Assembly: GCA_028277195.1 (NCBI GenBank)
Contig: JANQGS010000097.1
Location: forward strand, 1 to 8,082
Direction of reading: 5' to 3'
Source: Candidatus Gastranaerophilales bacterium
GTDB lineage: Bacteria > Cyanobacteriota > Vampirovibrionia > Gastranaerophilales > UBA9971
Length of the DNA stretch: 8,082 bases
How positions within the stretch are numbered: position 1 is the stretch's first letter; each line of letters begins with the position of its first letter. This document shows positions 5,816-8,082 of this stretch, piece after piece. The notes beneath the pieces were generated by a model, which searched no databases, had not been told where the DNA came from, and saw only the letters and a program-made list of their open reading frames with translations. A program made the position numbers and the translations under genes.

Positions 5816-6544
5816 TTACAAAGGAAAGAACAAACCAAAACACCTCAGGTACTTTGCCGCAAACTCCAGCTTCCTTCGCTCAAACGAAGAAAAATACATA
5901 CCGAACATCCTGTCCCTTTCATCATTGAGTTTCTCTTCTTTTTGCCCGGACGTGGAAATACCCCCCATGCTAAATTCCGTCAATGGAAAACCCAGGTAAG
6001 TTGAGGTTATTTTATGCTTTAAAAATGCCCGCAAAAACCATTCATGGTCGCTTACTATCTTAAAATCAGTGTTAAAATCCCCGTAATTTTCAAACACATC
6101 ACGCCTGTAAAATGTCGCCGGCTGGCATGGTGTGTTTTTCATGAGGTATATTTTATTGAGTTTGTTGTGTTTTCTGGTTGAGGTTTCGCCGGTTTGCCTG
6201 TTAATAAAGACCTGGTCACCGTATAAAAGTTCATTTCCCGCATGTTTTGCCACTGACGCCAGTACATTATCATTTATAAACCTGTCATCAGAGTTTAAAA
6301 AGAATAAATAATCGCCTGATGAGGCTTTAATACCCTTGTTCATGGCGTCATAGAGCCCGTTATCAGGTTCGCTGGTTAGTTTATCTATTTTATGATTTTT
6401 GATTATATTAAGGGTATTATCAGTTGATACACCGTCAGCTATAATATACTCAAAATCTTTACAAGTCTGGCTGAAGACGCTTTTTATTGTGTCTTCAATG
6501 GTTTTTTCGGAATTTTTACATACTGTGATTATGGAGAATTGCAC
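5816..6544 (-). CDS. Family 2 glycosyltransferase (GT-A fold)
   Basis: This enzyme transfers a sugar from a nucleotide-sugar donor, most likely in cell-surface polysaccharide or glycolipid synthesis on the cytoplasmic face of the membrane. The 242-residue product has the full GT2 motif series: N-terminal strand FSIITVCKN (3-11), DGVSTDNT (37-44) for nucleotide binding, EPDNGLYDAMNKGI (59-72), the metal-binding DXD-type NSDD (84-87), and SDHEWFLR (165-172), which supplies the catalytic-base region. The EPDNGLYDAMNKG form is typical of the WcaA/WcaE-like branch. No transmembrane helix is obvious. The start is GTG 6544, with an in-frame TAA directly upstream and only a weak AAGAA ribosome binding site, so it may rely on transcription and re-initiation from pnp, whose stop is 25 nt away. 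Donor and acceptor cannot be told from sequence. Confidence 0.9.
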   Translation of the reverse strand: MQFSIITVCKNSEKTIEDTIKSVFSQTCKDFEYIIADGVSTDNTLNIIKNHKIDKLTSEPDNGLYDAMNKGIKASSGDYLFFLNSDDRFINDNVLASVAKHAGNELLYGDQVFINRQTGETSTRKHNKLNKIYLMKNTPCQPATFYRRDVFENYGDFNTDFKIVSDHEWFLRAFLKHKITSTYLGFPLTEFSMGGISTSGQKEEKLNDERDRMFGMYFSSFERRKLEFAAKYLRCFGLFFPL

Positions 6545-6569
6545 TTATTTATAAAATTCTTCGTATATT

Positions 6570-8082
6570 CTATACTCGCGCCGCAAGGACTTCTTCTCTT
6601 TCCCGCTCGGTTACATCCTTTATAGAAAGGTTAACCCGTCCTCTGTCATCAATCTCAAGCACCTTTACGACAACCTCATCGCCGATTCGTACAACCTCAT
6701 CGACAGAATTTACCCTTCTCGGGGCGAGCTTTGAAATATGCACAAGCCCGTCCTTTCCGGGAGCAACTTCCACAAAAGCGCCAATCGGTAGCGTGCGAAC
6801 GACTTTTCCGCATAAAATCATGCCTTTTTCCACTTTGAGTGTAAGCTCTTTTATAATCCGGACGGTCTTTTTCATCATATCGCCGTCATTTGTGGCAATT
6901 CTCACAGTGCCGTCGTCTTCTATATCAATTGTTGCGCCGGTTTCCTCAATGATGCCGCGTATCATTTTCCCGCCGGGGCCTATGACCGTACCGATTGATT
7001 CAGGGTCTATATAAAGGGTCTCAATCCTCGGGGCCCATGGTGACAATTCGGGCCTTGGCCCGGCAAGTGCCCCGGTCATTTTATCAAGGATGAATAATCT
7101 CCCTTCTCTTGCCTGCTCAATGGCGTTTTTGAGAATTTCCATATTCAGCCCTTTAATTTTAATATCCATTTGAAGGGCTGTAACACCTTCCCTGTCCCCG
7201 GTTACCTTAAAGTCCATGTCTCCGAGGAAGTCCTCTATTCCTTGAATGTCGGTCAGGACTGCTGTTTTGTCGCCTTCTTTTACCAGGCCCATTGCAACGC
7301 CCGCTATAACGGTCTTAACCGGGACTCCGGCGTCCATCAGGGCAAGACAGCTTGCGCAGGTACTGGCCATGCTGGTTGAGCCGTTGGATTCGAGCACTTC
7401 CGAGTTAATCCTTATTACGTACGGGAATTCTTCTTTTGAAGGCAGGGCCGGTAAAATGGCTCTTTCCGCCAGCGCACCGTGGCCTATTTCACGCCTTCCC
7501 GGGCCTCGTAACGGCTTTACCTCGCCTACCGAGTAGCCGGGGAACGCGTAATTGTGCATATACCACTTTTCTGTCTGGGGGTCTACCCCTTCGAGTTCCT
7601 GGGCTGCTCCAGGGCCTGCCAGTGTAGCGCTGGAGAGAACCTGGGTACTGCCCCTGGTAAATACCGCTGAGCCGTGAACCCTGGGCAAAAGGGAGGTTTC
7701 ACAGGTAATCGGCCTGACTTCATCATATTTCCTGCCGTCAGCCCTTACTCCTTCATTTATTATCATGTCTCGCATTATTTCCTTTTCAAGCGCTTTAAAT
7801 TCCTCGCCCGCAAAGTCAATGCCTGATTCTTCGAGCAATACTTTTATTGCGCGCTCTTCAGGGAGCTCTTTAATTTTTTGTTTAAGCTCTTCTTTTGAAG
7901 AGTTTATTATCTCTTTTCTTGTGTCCCTGTCGAACTGGTGGTAGGCTTCGTGTATTTTAGCCCTGCAAACCCCTGAAACAAGGGCCTTAATTTCAGTTGT
8001 GTCATGGGGGTCAACAAATTCCCGTTTTTCCGCGCCGCACTGTGTTATAAATTCAAGCTGGGCTTTAACGTGCTTTTTAATT
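6570..8082 (-). CDS. pnp: Polyribonucleotide nucleotidyltransferase (PNPase), N terminus outside window
   Basis: PNPase degrades RNA 3' to 5' with phosphate, releasing nucleoside diphosphates, as a trimer that often joins the RNA degradosome. The frame is open to the window edge and gives 503 residues of a family usually near 700, so roughly the first 200, most of the first RNase PH domain, are missing. In order: helical linker (visible residues about 1-110), second RNase PH domain with RADGR, RREIGHG (196-202), SNGSTSMAS (232-240) and GDMDFKV (287-293), which carry the phosphate-binding and catalytic Arg, Ser and Asp residues of the E. coli enzyme; KH domain with VIGPGGKMIRGIIEETG (about 366-382); S1 domain (about 419-488) with GAFVEV and GLVHISKLAPRRV. 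All visible catalytic residues are intact. The C-terminal tail after S1 is short, without a long acidic or degradosome-binding extension. The stop is TAG, 25 nt before the glycosyltransferase gene. Confidence 0.97.
   Translation of the reverse strand, partial: IKKHVKAQLEFITQCGAEKREFVDPHDTTEIKALVSGVCRAKIHEAYHQFDRDTRKEIINSSKEELKQKIKELPEERAIKVLLEESGIDFAGEEFKALEKEIMRDMIINEGVRADGRKYDEVRPITCETSLLPRVHGSAVFTRGSTQVLSSATLAGPGAAQELEGVDPQTEKWYMHNYAFPGYSVGEVKPLRGPGRREIGHGALAERAILPALPSKEEFPYVIRINSEVLESNGSTSMASTCASCLALMDAGVPVKTVIAGVAMGLVKEGDKTAVLTDIQGIEDFLGDMDFKVTGDREGVTALQMDIKIKGLNMEILKNAIEQAREGRLFILDKMTGALAGPRPELSPWAPRIETLYIDPESIGTVIGPGGKMIRGIIEETGATIDIEDDGTVRIATNDGDMMKKTVRIIKELTLKVEKGMILCGKVVRTLPIGAFVEVAPGKDGLVHISKLAPRRVNSVDEVVRIGDEVVVKVLEIDDRGRVNLSIKDVTEREREEVLAARV

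Noticed and set aside
6570..7838. TTG at 7838 as start of pnp
   Set aside because: The frame stays open to the window edge and the upstream residues match the PNPase helical linker, so 7838 is internal.

Overview
All eight genes found here lie on the minus strand, so the window reads biologically from base 8082 down to base 1: polynucleotide phosphorylase (pnp, 5' end outside the window), a family 2 glycosyltransferase, three small phage-virion-like genes, a 1023-residue zinc-ribbon/STAND ATPase/TPR protein, fliJ, and the beginning of a probable fliK that runs off the left edge. Coding density is high and no gene-free stretch exceeds 300 bases; the longest gaps are 5672-5815, 4139-4266 and 946-1066. 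I saw no tRNA, rRNA, CRISPR array, insertion sequence or att-like site.

The organism is a flagellated bacterium (FliJ and FliK-type genes) with a moderately AT-rich genome, Shine-Dalgarno-led genes and some GTG starts. The zinc-ribbon plus ATPase plus TPR architecture and the mixed gene order suggest a poorly sampled bacterial lineage, but nothing visible fixes the phylum.

Region by region: (1) 6570-8082 is housekeeping: the C-terminal three quarters or so of PNPase (second RNase PH domain, KH, S1). (2) 5816-6544 is a GT2 glycosyltransferase 25 nt downstream of pnp, probably a surface-glycan enzyme. (3) 4267-5671 is a compact three-gene operon behind an AT-rich promoter region: a 96-residue protein resembling phage/GTA spike-base proteins, a 266-residue LamG-type lectin-fold protein without signal peptide, and a 100-residue protein of phage-like character. 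Gaps of 2 and 8 nt imply translational coupling. It looks like a virion-tip or receptor-binding cassette isolated from other phage genes. (4) 1067-4138 is a large regulator or scaffold with three evenly spaced zinc ribbons, a STAND-type ATPase with some atypical motif residues, and a long TPR tail but no visible output domain; it has its own extended -10 promoter. (5) 1-945 starts a flagellar export/hook-length pair, fliJ-fliK, without fliI immediately upstream.

The most interesting items are the isolated virion-like cassette and the zinc-ribbon STAND-TPR protein placed directly before fliJ. Links between these genes and flagella or surface glycans are inference from gene order only.
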